Shown here piece after piece: positions 15,828-23,879 of a stretch of 26,142 nt of DNA. Made by a program: the position numbers and the translations under genes. The stretch lies in contig SZPC01000014.1 of assembly GCA_030263475.1 (NCBI GenBank), forward strand, positions 1-26,142, in the 5' to 3' direction. Every line of letters starts with the position of its first letter. Within the stretch, counting starts at the first letter, position 1. The notes beneath the pieces were generated by a model, which saw only the letters and a list, made by a program, of their open reading frames with translations, did not search any database and was not told the DNA's origin. The stretch comes from OLB4 sp002050165. Its GTDB lineage: Bacteria; Bacteroidota; Ignavibacteria; Tepidaquicellales; Tepidaquicellaceae.

Positions 15828-16514
15828 TTGAAGCTACAAGATAAACTTAAAAAGCGGGCAGCGCTGAAGGCGGTTGATTTTATTAAATCCGGAATGAAGA
15901 TCGGCCTTGGTACAGGTAGTACAGTTTTTTACGCGCTCGAGGAAATAGGCAAGAGGATAAAGACCGGTGAGCTTAATAACATTGAAGGAATACCAAGTTC
16001 AGATGATACAAAAAGATTGGCGAAAAAGTTTGGAATAAAACTTACGGATTTTTCGAAAATCTCAAGACTCGATATCAATATTGACGGTGCAGATGAAGTT
16101 GACAAAAAATTAAATCTGATAAAAGGTGGTGGTGGTGCATTGCTTCGGGAAAAAGTTGTTTTCCAATGTGCCGATCTTAATTTAATTATCGTTGATGAAA
16201 GCAAGGTGTCTGAAAATCTGGGAGAGAAATGGGGTGTTCCTGTTGAAGTAGTACCATTTGCAAAGGATGCGGTAACTCCGTTTATCAAAAAATTTAAAGG
16301 TTCACCGGTATTAAGAGTAGATAAAAATATGAAGCCGGCAAAAACAGATCAGGGGAATTTGTTGTATGATTGTAAATTTGGGATTATAGAAAATCCATCA
16401 TCACTCGCGAAAAAATTGAATACCATTGCAGGAATTGTTGAACACGGGATATTTTTTCCGAGGAATTGTAAAGTAATCGTCGCGGAGAACGAAAAGATTT
16501 TCATTCTTGAATAA
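15828..16514 (+). CDS. rpiA: Ribose-5-phosphate isomerase A
   Basis: Interconverts ribose 5-phosphate and ribulose 5-phosphate in the non-oxidative pentose phosphate pathway. The 228-residue protein has the family's phosphate loop GLGTGSTVFYAL (about 28-39), NIDGADEVDKKLNLIKGGGG with the catalytic acidic residues, LLREKVV, and IIVDESK; length is normal for RpiA. The start is TTG (15828-15830). It is supported by a strong Shine-Dalgarno GGAGG (15818-15822) at 5-nt spacing, unusual among the genes here, and by the fit of the N-terminus to the family. It is divergent from the membrane-protein operon across 156 bp. tRNA-Asp follows with its own promoter 48 bp after the stop. Confidence 0.96.
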   Translation: MKLQDKLKKRAALKAVDFIKSGMKIGLGTGSTVFYALEEIGKRIKTGELNNIEGIPSSDDTKRLAKKFGIKLTDFSKISRLDINIDGADEVDKKLNLIKGGGGALLREKVVFQCADLNLIIVDESKVSENLGEKWGVPVEVVPFAKDAVTPFIKKFKGSPVLRVDKNMKPAKTDQGNLLYDCKFGIIENPSSLAKKLNTIAGIVEHGIFFPRNCKVIVAENEKIFILE

Positions 16515-16518
16515 TGAA

Positions 16519-16549
16519 TTGAAAAAGAAACTTAAGTAACATACCTTTG
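16519..16549 (+). promoter_or_regulatory. Promoter of tRNA-Asp
   Basis: TTG (16519-16521), 20-nt spacer, then TACCTTTG (16542-16549), a full match to the Bacteroidota -7 consensus TAnnTTTG. The tRNA begins 14 nt after the box, which fits a start point a few bases before the mature 5' end. Confidence 0.75.
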
Positions 16550-16562
16550 TAGTCTTTTCAAA

Positions 16563-16637
16563 GGAGCCGTAGTTCAGTTTGGTTAGAACGCCTGACTGTC
16601 ACTCAGGAGGTCGCGGGTTCGAGTCCCGTCGGTTCCG
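16563..16637 (+). tRNA. tRNA-Asp (anticodon GTC)
   Basis: Complete 75-nt cloverleaf: acceptor GGAGCCG with CGGTTCC (one G-U pair), D-arm GTTC...GAAC, anticodon stem CCTGA/TCAGG with loop CTGTCAC (anticodon 16598-16600), and T-arm CGGGTTCGAGTCCCG. The discriminator is G, as for tRNA-Asp. The 3' CCA is not encoded (CAC follows), so CCA-adding enzyme is required. Confidence 0.97.
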
Positions 16638-16645
16638 CACTAAAT

Positions 16646-16681
16646 AAAGGCGCTTGATGAAATCTCAAGTGCCTTTTTTTT
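16646..16681 (+). terminator. Rho-independent terminator of tRNA-Asp
   Basis: A 12-bp stem (aaaggcgcttga with tcaagtgccttt, one G-U) around a 7-nt loop tgaaatc, running into an uninterrupted T tract (16674-16681). It begins 9 nt after the tRNA. Confidence 0.92.
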
Positions 16682-17015
16682 CTCCCACATTGTTCGGTTA
16701 CACTCAAACGAATTATCCGGTTGCAATCTATATTTTTTATAAAGCAGTGATGGATATACATGTTGTCATAATGGATTTTTTATTGAGAAAGAATGTATCT
16801 TTTTTCTAATATATTCGCGCTGCAGTTTTAGCTTAAAATCAGTTAAGATTATAATATAAAACCAAATTGAAAATTTTGGAAAAAAAATCGTAATATGACT
16901 GTATTGAATTTATTTAATAAAAAAAATTTTATCAGGAGAAAGTTGAGCTTCGTTAAACCAATATTATAATGTCAGTGTCATAAGTCTGAATTTATAAATT
17001 AACGGTAACTTAGTC
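16682..17015. other. A/T-rich intergenic stretch before the T9SS protein
   Basis: No supported gene in 334 bp. Only very short ATG frames exist (for example 19 codons from about 16750), without support. The sequence becomes very A/T-rich after 16790. A promoter candidate is listed separately; otherwise I see no repeat, attachment site or structured RNA. Confidence 0.6.
16943..16970 (+). promoter_or_regulatory. Candidate promoter of the 17016 T9SS gene
   Basis: TTGAGC (16943-16948), 16-nt spacer and TATAAT (16965-16970), resembling a sigma-70-type promoter rather than the TAnnTTTG form. It lies 45 bp before the ATG. In so A/T-rich a region, chance matches are likely. Confidence 0.3.
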
Positions 17016-18620
17016 ATGAATTCAGTTTTCACGAAAACATTTCATTCTTTTTTTTCAGTTTTAATATTTTCATTTGCTGTACACGCTCAACATGGTGTAA
17101 GCCCGGAATGGGGAAGTGAAATTCAAATTCCAAAAGTGAACAGCAATTACTCGCAAAGAGGAGTATTATTCAACAATATTGTTTGTGCAAATACCGGCAG
17201 GATTTTCTTACACACTGTTGAGCTTGATACATCTATAAATCCACCTCAGGGAATTATTAAAGGAGTTTACATTTATTACTCGGATAACGGTGGTTTAACT
17301 TGGTCAATTCCTGTAGAGTTTACACCTGTAAAGCTGACTGTAGGATCATCTCCGCCCAAAATTGCAATTTCCGGAGATGGCAGTGTCCACTTTTTCTGGA
17401 CAGCACTTGCTCCGGCTGCGCTATTTTATTCACGTTACGATTACAACTTAAATCTGGTTGTAGACACTATCCGCATAGCAAATAAAGTCAATTTTGAACA
17501 ATGGGCAACGCACCTTACAATTGACAGACGTAACAGGCTGCATGCAATCTGGCACGAAGGGAATACTAATAATAATAATGTTGCTGAGGTTTACTATTCC
17601 AATTCTTCTGATAATGGGTTAACATGGCGACAGGCGGAGAGATTAAGCGCAGAGGACGGAAAACATTCTGCATTTCCACGTGTTCAGCTCGACGCAGCAA
17701 GCGGTGATACGATCGCAATCGCATGGCGTAATGAAGTTACGGCTAACAACTGGGATGTACAGATGAGAATCAGCACAAATTTCGGTGCAAGCTGGAATCC
17801 GATAGATACAGTTGTGTCAGACTTGAGTTTTGATTCAGACCCGGATGTCTTGATAGATAATTACGGGAGAATACATTTATTTTATCATCAGTATCCCGTT
17901 GTGAATCCGTTTTATGGTGCGAATGTCAGATATGGCTATTCTGACAATCTCGGACAGACGTGGATACCGGCAACTTTCTATCAGATGACAGAAACCGGAA
18001 TGAGAAGTCATCTCGTTGAAGGGACTAGATATGATATTACCCGGAATATTCTTTGGACTTTCTGGAAAGATGAAAGAGATTTCATGAATGGTCAGCACCG
18101 CGCTGATATGATGTGCAGTTATTCAACTGACCGTGGGGAAAACTGGTCATCGCCCGAGTGGGTAACCGATAAAGATAGTTTTACAATAGCATACAAAGCA
18201 GCGACTTTAACGCACGATGGGGGCATTGCGGTGAATTATGAAGTATCAAGCAGTGTCAACGGATTAGGGCTGGTTCAGGTGTATTTCAGAAAGAGAAACT
18301 CACCTTTGGGTGTTAATCCGATTAGTACAACCTTGCCATGTAATTTTGTTCTAAACCAAAATTATCCAAATCCATTCAATCCTTATACAAAGGTTCGTTT
18401 TTCAATTCCCGGCATAAGAGGATTATCCGAAACACAAAGTGTACAATTAAAAGTTTACAATATACTCGGAAAAGAAGTAGCAACGCTTGTAAATGGACAA
18501 CTGAATCCAGGTACGTATGAAGCAGATTTCAATGGAAATGGATTGTCGGGCGGCGTGTATTTCTATCAATTAACTGCCGGCAGGTTTACAGATACGAGAA
18601 AAATGATTTTGACAAAGTAA
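17016..18620 (+). CDS. Secreted Asp-box (sialidase/BNR-like propeller) protein with T9SS sorting domain
   Basis: A 534-residue exported protein of unknown binding partner or activity. A signal peptide spans about 1-25 (cleavage near VHAQ). Five Asp-box-type motifs (S-x-D-x-G-x-x-W) follow: SDNGGLTW (89-96), SSDNGLTW (197-204), STNFGASW (253-260), SDNLGQTW (309-316) and STDRGENW (370-377). Their spacing of 50-110 residues suits a beta-propeller of the sialidase/BNR superfamily. I do not see the arginine triad clearly enough to call a sialidase. Residues from about 445 form a type A T9SS domain: LNQNYPNPFNP, then GKEVATLV, GTYEADFNG, SGGVYFYQL and a KMILTK end. It is predicted to be released or surface-attached via T9SS. 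Monocistronic; a hairpin overlaps its stop. Confidence 0.9.
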   Translation: MNSVFTKTFHSFFSVLIFSFAVHAQHGVSPEWGSEIQIPKVNSNYSQRGVLFNNIVCANTGRIFLHTVELDTSINPPQGIIKGVYIYYSDNGGLTWSIPVEFTPVKLTVGSSPPKIAISGDGSVHFFWTALAPAALFYSRYDYNLNLVVDTIRIANKVNFEQWATHLTIDRRNRLHAIWHEGNTNNNNVAEVYYSNSSDNGLTWRQAERLSAEDGKHSAFPRVQLDAASGDTIAIAWRNEVTANNWDVQMRISTNFGASWNPIDTVVSDLSFDSDPDVLIDNYGRIHLFYHQYPVVNPFYGANVRYGYSDNLGQTWIPATFYQMTETGMRSHLVEGTRYDITRNILWTFWKDERDFMNGQHRADMMCSYSTDRGENWSSPEWVTDKDSFTIAYKAATLTHDGGIAVNYEVSSSVNGLGLVQVYFRKRNSPLGVNPISTTLPCNFVLNQNYPNPFNPYTKVRFSIPGIRGLSETQSVQLKVYNILGKEVATLVNGQLNPGTYEADFNGNGLSGGVYFYQLTAGRFTDTRKMILTK

Positions 18621-18636
18621 ACCTCCCAAGGTTTAC
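18617..18636. terminator. Hairpin between convergent genes, possible bidirectional terminator
   Basis: Perfect 8-bp stem gtaaacct (18617-18624) with aggtttac (18629-18636) and a CCCA loop. It overlaps the T9SS gene stop (18618-18620) and ends just before the stop of the convergent gene (18638). Neither flank has a long T tract, so termination strength is uncertain. Confidence 0.55.
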
Positions 18637-18637
18637 G

Positions 18638-19087
18638 TTATTCCTTAAAACACTCCACTAGAAATCTGTATTGGTTCCAGAATAAAATTACTCTGATCTC
18701 ATCAGATTTCCATTCCCTGTAGAAGTACGTTTTACCGTCTTCAATTGATTTAAGAAAAGCATCCCATTGAAGATTGAGACCTTTTACATCCTCAGCGATG
18801 TAATCCTTATTGATGATAGGTTCGCCCAGAGTTGAGTTAATTTCAAATTCGACCCGTTTGAAAATCTCCTGTGTTGGTGATGAAGCGTAAAATATATATC
18901 CGAGATCAGGTATCAAAATTATTTCAGAAAATGGATAAACCGATTCACTTCTTATATACAAGTTGTCTGTTTGTTCCCAATCGGATTTAACTTTTGTATC
19001 CTGAATATCAATATTAAAAAGAACCTGAGAATAAAGCTGGCCCAGGTTTAAAGTTAGGAATAGAATTAAAAGAAAAGATAGCTTCAT
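18638..19087 (-). CDS. Small exported protein of unknown function
   Basis: A 149-residue protein not recognised. It has a clear signal peptide (MKLSFLLILFLTLNLGQLYSQ, hydrophobic core 4-16, cleavage probably after LYSQ at 21). The mature part is mixed alpha/beta with aromatic residues, including FYASSPTQEIFKRVE, YIAEDVKGLNLQW and FYREWKSDEIRVILFWNQYRF. One cysteine near the C-terminus (ECFKE); no lipobox cysteine after the signal, so it is probably periplasmic. The ATG start at 19087 is unambiguous. It is monocistronic, convergent with the T9SS protein and divergent from rimP. Base composition is like its neighbours. Confidence 0.75.
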   Translation of the reverse strand: MKLSFLLILFLTLNLGQLYSQVLFNIDIQDTKVKSDWEQTDNLYIRSESVYPFSEIILIPDLGYIFYASSPTQEIFKRVEFEINSTLGEPIINKDYIAEDVKGLNLQWDAFLKSIEDGKTYFYREWKSDEIRVILFWNQYRFLVECFKE

Positions 19088-19102
19088 ATATAAATAAGTC
19101 GC

Positions 19103-19133
19103 TTGTATTTAAAAACTATCATCGCTAACTTTG
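19103..19133 (+). promoter_or_regulatory. Promoter of the rimP-nusA-infB operon
   Basis: TTG (19103-19105), 20-nt spacer, then TAACTTTG (19126-19133), an exact match to TAnnTTTG and identical in spacing to the tRNA-Asp promoter. Expected transcription start is about 19138-19142, giving a leader of roughly 50 nt that contains the hairpin at 19158-19185. Confidence 0.68.
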
Positions 19134-19157
19134 TACGATAATATGAATCAAGTTGCG

Positions 19158-19185
19158 GTGGGTTGCCAAAACCCACTTTTTTTTT
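19158..19185 (+). terminator. Terminator-like hairpin in the rimP leader (possible attenuator)
   Basis: Perfect 7-bp stem gtgggtt (19158-19164) with aacccac (19170-19176), 5-nt loop gccaa, and nine T residues (19177-19185). It ends 7 nt before the rimP ATG, downstream of the probable operon promoter. No plus-strand gene lies immediately upstream for it to terminate, so attenuation of this operon is the natural reading. Confidence 0.65.
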
Positions 19186-19192
19186 ATAAACC

Positions 19193-19663
19193 ATGCAGGA
19201 AAAATTAGCCGGATTAATAAACCAGCTTTTAAAAGAAACTAAATATACTCTTATTGATTTAGTAATACGAGGAGAAAAGAGATCAAAGGTATTGGAAGTG
19301 TATGTTGATTCTGTTAAAGATATGGATTTAGAAATGCTCGGTTCCTTAAATTACAAACTGAACGAACTTGTTGAATCTGATTCATCGTTGGATTTCTCAC
19401 GAGTATTGGTTTCATCGCCGGGTGTTGACAGACCATTCAGATTCTCCTGGCAACTTGTTAAACATATCGGCAGGACGCTTGAAATTGAAACTTGTGACGG
19501 GGAAATATTTTTCGGTAAGTTAACAAATGTATCCAACGAATCAGAATTGAAGCTTGAAGAATTTAAACCCGGGAAGAAACAAATATTAAAAAGTACTGGT
19601 AAATATCGGGCAATAAAGTTTTCTGATATTAAAAAGTCAAAAGTTTTAATAAGTTTTAAATAA
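19193..19663 (+). CDS. rimP: Ribosome maturation factor RimP
   Basis: Assists late 30S subunit maturation. The 156-residue protein has the family plan: an N-terminal alpha/beta domain (EKLAGLINQLLKE, then YTLIDLVIRGEKRSKVLEVYVD), the conserved VSSPGVDRPFR motif at about residues 71-81, and a C-terminal SH3-like beta barrel (GRTLEIETCDGEIFFGKL, IKFSDIKKSKV). ATG start with no Shine-Dalgarno; the T tract of a hairpin ends 7 nt upstream. First gene of the operon with nusA 12 bp downstream, the arrangement conserved in most bacteria. Confidence 0.96.
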   Translation: MQEKLAGLINQLLKETKYTLIDLVIRGEKRSKVLEVYVDSVKDMDLEMLGSLNYKLNELVESDSSLDFSRVLVSSPGVDRPFRFSWQLVKHIGRTLEIETCDGEIFFGKLTNVSNESELKLEEFKPGKKQILKSTGKYRAIKFSDIKKSKVLISFK

Positions 19664-19675
19664 TAATTTAAAAAA

Positions 19676-21019
19676 ATGCGATCGGACATTTTTGATGCGT
19701 TTTCGCTAATGGCGAAAGAAAAAAATATTGATAGATATATTCTCGAAGGAGTAATTAAAGAAGCCTTCCAAAAGATGATGGAAAAGAGATTTGGCGAAGA
19801 AGCAGATATAGAGATTAACGTAAATATGGAGCGTGGAAGTATTGAGATTTTCCTTATGAAATCAGTAGTTGAAATGGTTGAAGATCCTGACCGTGAAATC
19901 AGTATTGAGGAAGTTAAAAAGCTCGGTGAGGAAGATCTGGAAGTCGGCGATGAATATGCTGAATTAATTCCCATTGATGATATAGGGAGAAGATTAGTTT
20001 TGAATCTGAAACAGACTTTGAATCAAAAGATACGGGAAATTGAGAAAGAGACAATATTTAAAAAGTATAACGAACTTATTGGCGAAGTTATAGTTTCCGA
20101 AATTTATCAGATAAAACCAACGCTGATAATTCTAATGAACGAAGGCAATGAAGTATTATTCCCTTATTCGGAGCAAATACCGAAGGAGAAATACCGAAAA
20201 GGTGATACAATCCGTGCGATAGTAAAAAGTGTGGAAAAGAAATCATCCGGTTTACCAACAGTAATTGCATCAAGGGCGGCAGATCAGTTCCTTTATAAAC
20301 TATTCGAGTTGGAAATACCGGAAATTTACGACGGAATAATAGAAATAAAGAAAATCGCACGTGAACCCGGTGAAAGGGCAAAAGTTGCGGTAATTTCAAA
20401 CGATGACAGGATTGATGCCGTTGGTGCATGTGTCGGAATGAAAGGTATAAGAATCCACTCGATTGTCAGAGAATTAAGCAATGAAAATATTGATGTGATT
20501 AATTATTCCGATGATCCGGTGAATTATATTGCCAGAGCGCTCGCACCTGCGAAAATTGACGATATCTACATTGATGTAGAGGGTAAAATTGCTAAAATTG
20601 AGGCGCAAAGCGATCAACTCAGCCTTATAATCGGCCGCAACGGACAGAACATAAAACTTGCTTCCGCTCTTACAGGTTATCAACTTGAAATTATAAAATA
20701 TGAAACAGCGGATGAAAGCAAAGAGGAAGAGGATGAGACAGAATTTGAAAATGTCTATGATGACGAAGACAACGAAATAGCATATGATGAATCGGATGTT
20801 GATGATGGAGAGGAATCCGATAATGAAGAGAATAGGGAAGACGATTATGATGATGAAGACAATGACGAAGGCGAAATCCAATCAGACGAAAATGAAATTG
20901 AAGAAGGGAATGACAGAGAATCAAACGTTAACGAAGAAAGTTCGGTACAGGATGAAGCGGATGATGAGGGACAGGACAAACAAACTGAAGATACAGGAAA
21001 AGGGGAAAACAAAAGTTAG
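19676..21019 (+). CDS. nusA: Transcription termination/antitermination factor NusA
   Basis: Binds RNA polymerase and nascent RNA and modulates pausing, termination and antitermination. The 447-residue protein contains the N-terminal polymerase-binding domain (1 to about 125), an S1 domain (about 133-198, with NELIGEV and VKSVEKKSSGL), and two KH domains. KH1 is around DAVGACVGMKGIRI (247-260) and KH2 around LIIGRNGQNIKLAS (317-330). From about residue 344 to the end comes a roughly 100-residue, extremely acidic, low-complexity tail (runs of D and E, with S/N), presumably disordered. It takes the place of the acidic repeat domains found in some proteobacterial NusA. ATG start without Shine-Dalgarno. 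Lies between rimP (12 bp) and infB (61 bp) in the classic order. Confidence 0.96.
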   Translation: MRSDIFDAFSLMAKEKNIDRYILEGVIKEAFQKMMEKRFGEEADIEINVNMERGSIEIFLMKSVVEMVEDPDREISIEEVKKLGEEDLEVGDEYAELIPIDDIGRRLVLNLKQTLNQKIREIEKETIFKKYNELIGEVIVSEIYQIKPTLIILMNEGNEVLFPYSEQIPKEKYRKGDTIRAIVKSVEKKSSGLPTVIASRAADQFLYKLFELEIPEIYDGIIEIKKIAREPGERAKVAVISNDDRIDAVGACVGMKGIRIHSIVRELSNENIDVINYSDDPVNYIARALAPAKIDDIYIDVEGKIAKIEAQSDQLSLIIGRNGQNIKLASALTGYQLEIIKYETADESKEEEDETEFENVYDDEDNEIAYDESDVDDGEESDNEENREDDYDDEDNDEGEIQSDENEIEEGNDRESNVNEESSVQDEADDEGQDKQTEDTGKGENKS

Positions 21020-21080
21020 TTTATTTCTACTAAGAAGGCCCCGGCAAATTTTATAATTTTTCAAAGGGAATTAAACTTTA

Positions 21081-23876
21081 ATGCCATTGAATCTTTCAGA
21101 CGAAAAGGTTACACCGGTAAAAATCGTTAAACATCTAAAGTTATCTGTAGGGGATATTCTTGAATTTTTAAAGAAAGAATATCCTGATGAAAATATTACG
21201 CGAAATACAAAATTAGATACAGAAAAACAGAACAAAATATTTAAGAGATTTGAGAAGGAGCAAAAGGAAAAAGAAAAAGCTCACGGTAAACTTGATGAAC
21301 TTTCAAAAGCGACCTCAATAACGTTCAAAGAAGTAACTCAGAAGCGCGAACAAGAGGAAGAAATTAAAAAGCAAGAAGAGGAAAGGAAAAAGCAGGAAGA
21401 AGAAGAAAGGAAGCGACTTAAGGAAGCCCAGAGAATTGAAGCTGAAAAAGCTTTGCAGCAAGAGATCATCATGAAGGGGATTGAAGATAAACGTCGGGAA
21501 GAAGAGGCAAAGAAACAAAGAGAAATTGATAAGGCGATAGAAAAGCGAAAGGAAATTATAAAAACCGAGAAGAAGAGAAAAAGCGATGCAAAGAAAAACA
21601 TTACGGAGAAAAAACAGCGTACAATTGACAGACAAAAAATACATAAAGGTACGGAGAGGGTCCAAAATACTGAACCACGGGTTAAACAAGTTGTTAAAAA
21701 AGACTTTCCGGTTAAAGCCGACAAGCAAAAGCCCGGGCAAACTGAGAAGAAAAGTAAATTTGTAAAATATACAGTAAGTGCCGACCGAAGCCAAACCCAG
21801 AACGGAAAAAAGAAATCTCCGTACAAAAAAGGAATTGAAAAAGCTCGAACAGTTTCTGCACCTTCCCATAAATTTGGTAAAGAACTTCCGAGAAAAGACG
21901 ATCTTTCTAAAGAAAAATTCAAACGCCCTAAGAGTTCAAAATCACCAAAGTCTAAAGAATATTCTCAAAAAGAGATTGAAGATGCAATAAGGGAAACCTT
22001 CTCAAAAATTGAAGAACAAGGAAAAAGTTCATCTGCACGTTCCTTAATTCGCAAGAAGAAGAAGAAAGAACGATTAGAAAAAGAAATAATTCAACAGGAA
22101 CAAAAGGAACAGACAAAAAATATTCTTAAAGTAACCGAATTCATTTCCACGTCAGATCTTGCAAACCTGATGAGCGTTGACGTTACCGAACTTATCAAAA
22201 AGTGCTTCTCGTTAGGGATGATGGTTTCAATTAATCAGCGCCTCGACAAGGATCTCATTATTTTGTTAGCTGATGAAATGGGATTCAAAGTCGAGTTCCA
22301 GACTGAATATGAGGAAGACCTGCTCGTGGATGAACCGGATGACCCGGAGTTAATGGTAGATCGACCGCCGGTAGTAACTGTTATGGGGCACGTTGACCAT
22401 GGAAAGACTTCATTACTAGATAATATCAGGAAAACAAATGTAGTTGCCGGTGAAGCCGGTGGAATAACCCAACACATCGGAGCTTACACGGTTACGATTA
22501 ATAACAATAAAAAAATAACGTTTTTAGATACTCCCGGTCACGAAGCTTTCACCTCAATGCGGGCGCGTGGCGGACAAGCCGCGGATATTGTAGTGCTCGT
22601 AGTTGCAGCGGATGACAGCGTTATGCCTCAGACAGTTGAAGCAATCAATCATGCGCTTGCAGCAAATGTTCCGATCGTAGTAGCAATAAATAAAATTGAT
22701 AAACCGGGCGCCTCTCCCGAAAAGATTAAGCAACAATTATCAGAGCGTGGAATACTTGTTGAAGATTGGGGCGGTAAATATCAATCAGTTGAAATTTCCG
22801 CCAAAATGGGAATGAATCTCGAATCGTTGCTTGAAAAGATTCTACTCGAAGCTGAGATGCAACAGTTGAAAGCCAATCCGAGTAGTAAAGCCCGTGGGAT
22901 TGTACTTGAGGCTAAACTTGACAAGGGAAAAGGAATCGTTGCATCGTTGCTCGTGCAAAAAGGGACGCTTAATGTGGGTGATGTTTTCATTTGCGGGGTT
23001 TATTCCGGTAAAATTAAAGCTATGTTTGACGAGCGCGAGCATAAAATTGAATCCGCCGGTCCGTCTCAGGCAGTTCAGGTGCTTGGTTTCGATGGCATGC
23101 CACAGGCAGGCGATACTTTTATTGAAATGGACTCTGAACGGAATGCAAAGGAAATTGCAATAAAAAGGCAACAGCTCAAGCGGGAACAGGATTTCAGACA
23201 AATAAAATTTATTACGCTTGATGATATCTCAATGCAAATTAAAGAGGGTAAACAGGTTGAGTTGAATATTATTCTGAAAGCTGATACTGACGGTTCAGCC
23301 GAGGCGCTTGCTGATTCTCTCCTGAAGCTTTCAACCCCGGAAGCAAAAGTGAGGGTAATTCATAAAGCGGTTGGACAAATCAGCGAGTCGGATATCATAC
23401 TTGCCGAAGCTTCAAATGCGATTATTATCGGATTTAATATCAGGCCGAACCTCAATGCAAGAAAGCTTGCGGAAAGTAAGAATATTGATATTCGCTTACA
23501 CAATATTATCTATAACCTTATTGAGGAAATCAGGAATGCATTGGAAGGTTTGCTTGCCCCAGAGATTCAGGAAAAAGTTAAATGCACAATTGAAGTGAGA
23601 GAAGTATTTAAGGTACCGAAAATAGGAAACATTGCCGGATGTTACGTGCAGGAGGGTAAAGTTACAAGAAATACGAAAGTTCGATTATTGCGAGACGGGT
23701 TTGTAATTTTCGATGGAAATATTTCTTCGCTGAAAAGAATTAAAGACGATGTAAGAGAAGTTGATCAGGGTTACGAATGTGGAATTGGTCTTGAAAATTA
23801 CAACGATATTAAGATAGGTGATGTAATTGAAGGTTATGAAAAACTTGAAGTGAAAAGAAAACTTACATCTGCTTAA
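21081..23876 (+). CDS. infB: Translation initiation factor IF-2
   Basis: GTPase that brings fMet-tRNA to the 30S subunit and promotes subunit joining. The 931-residue protein opens with an IF2_N-type domain (about 10-45, KHLKLSVGDILEFLKKEYP). A lysine/glutamate-rich, highly basic low-complexity linker follows (about 60-340), then a second IF2_N-like segment (about 350-400, TSDLANLMSVDVTELIKKC). The G domain has G1 GHVDHGKT (436-443), the switch I motif GGITQHIGAY, G3 DTPGH (483-487) and G4 NKID (537-540). The C-terminal beta-barrel and fMet-tRNA domains complete the protein. ATG start. Directly followed by rbfA (3 bp). Confidence 0.98.
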   Translation: MPLNLSDEKVTPVKIVKHLKLSVGDILEFLKKEYPDENITRNTKLDTEKQNKIFKRFEKEQKEKEKAHGKLDELSKATSITFKEVTQKREQEEEIKKQEEERKKQEEEERKRLKEAQRIEAEKALQQEIIMKGIEDKRREEEAKKQREIDKAIEKRKEIIKTEKKRKSDAKKNITEKKQRTIDRQKIHKGTERVQNTEPRVKQVVKKDFPVKADKQKPGQTEKKSKFVKYTVSADRSQTQNGKKKSPYKKGIEKARTVSAPSHKFGKELPRKDDLSKEKFKRPKSSKSPKSKEYSQKEIEDAIRETFSKIEEQGKSSSARSLIRKKKKKERLEKEIIQQEQKEQTKNILKVTEFISTSDLANLMSVDVTELIKKCFSLGMMVSINQRLDKDLIILLADEMGFKVEFQTEYEEDLLVDEPDDPELMVDRPPVVTVMGHVDHGKTSLLDNIRKTNVVAGEAGGITQHIGAYTVTINNNKKITFLDTPGHEAFTSMRARGGQAADIVVLVVAADDSVMPQTVEAINHALAANVPIVVAINKIDKPGASPEKIKQQLSERGILVEDWGGKYQSVEISAKMGMNLESLLEKILLEAEMQQLKANPSSKARGIVLEAKLDKGKGIVASLLVQKGTLNVGDVFICGVYSGKIKAMFDEREHKIESAGPSQAVQVLGFDGMPQAGDTFIEMDSERNAKEIAIKRQQLKREQDFRQIKFITLDDISMQIKEGKQVELNIILKADTDGSAEALADSLLKLSTPEAKVRVIHKAVGQISESDIILAEASNAIIIGFNIRPNLNARKLAESKNIDIRLHNIIYNLIEEIRNALEGLLAPEIQEKVKCTIEVREVFKVPKIGNIAGCYVQEGKVTRNTKVRLLRDGFVIFDGNISSLKRIKDDVREVDQGYECGIGLENYNDIKIGDVIEGYEKLEVKRKLTSA

Positions 23877-23879
23877 ACC

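Noticed and set aside
16750..16810. 19-codon frame in the tRNA-Asp to T9SS intergenic region
   Set aside because: No ribosome-binding site, promoter or composition support; expected by chance.
19351..19974. 207-codon minus-strand frame over the rimP/nusA junction
   Set aside because: Serine/isoleucine-rich antisense of two conserved genes, with no start signals or motifs.
20474..20924. Hydrophobic minus-strand frames opposite the nusA C-terminus
   Set aside because: The apparent membrane protein (Ile/Phe/Val-rich) is the antisense of Asp/Glu/Asn codons in the acidic NusA tail, a known artefact.
21315..21922. 184- and 194-codon minus-strand frames opposite infB
   Set aside because: Phe/Leu/Ser-rich translations arise from the antisense of the Lys/Glu-rich IF2 linker; infB itself is certain.
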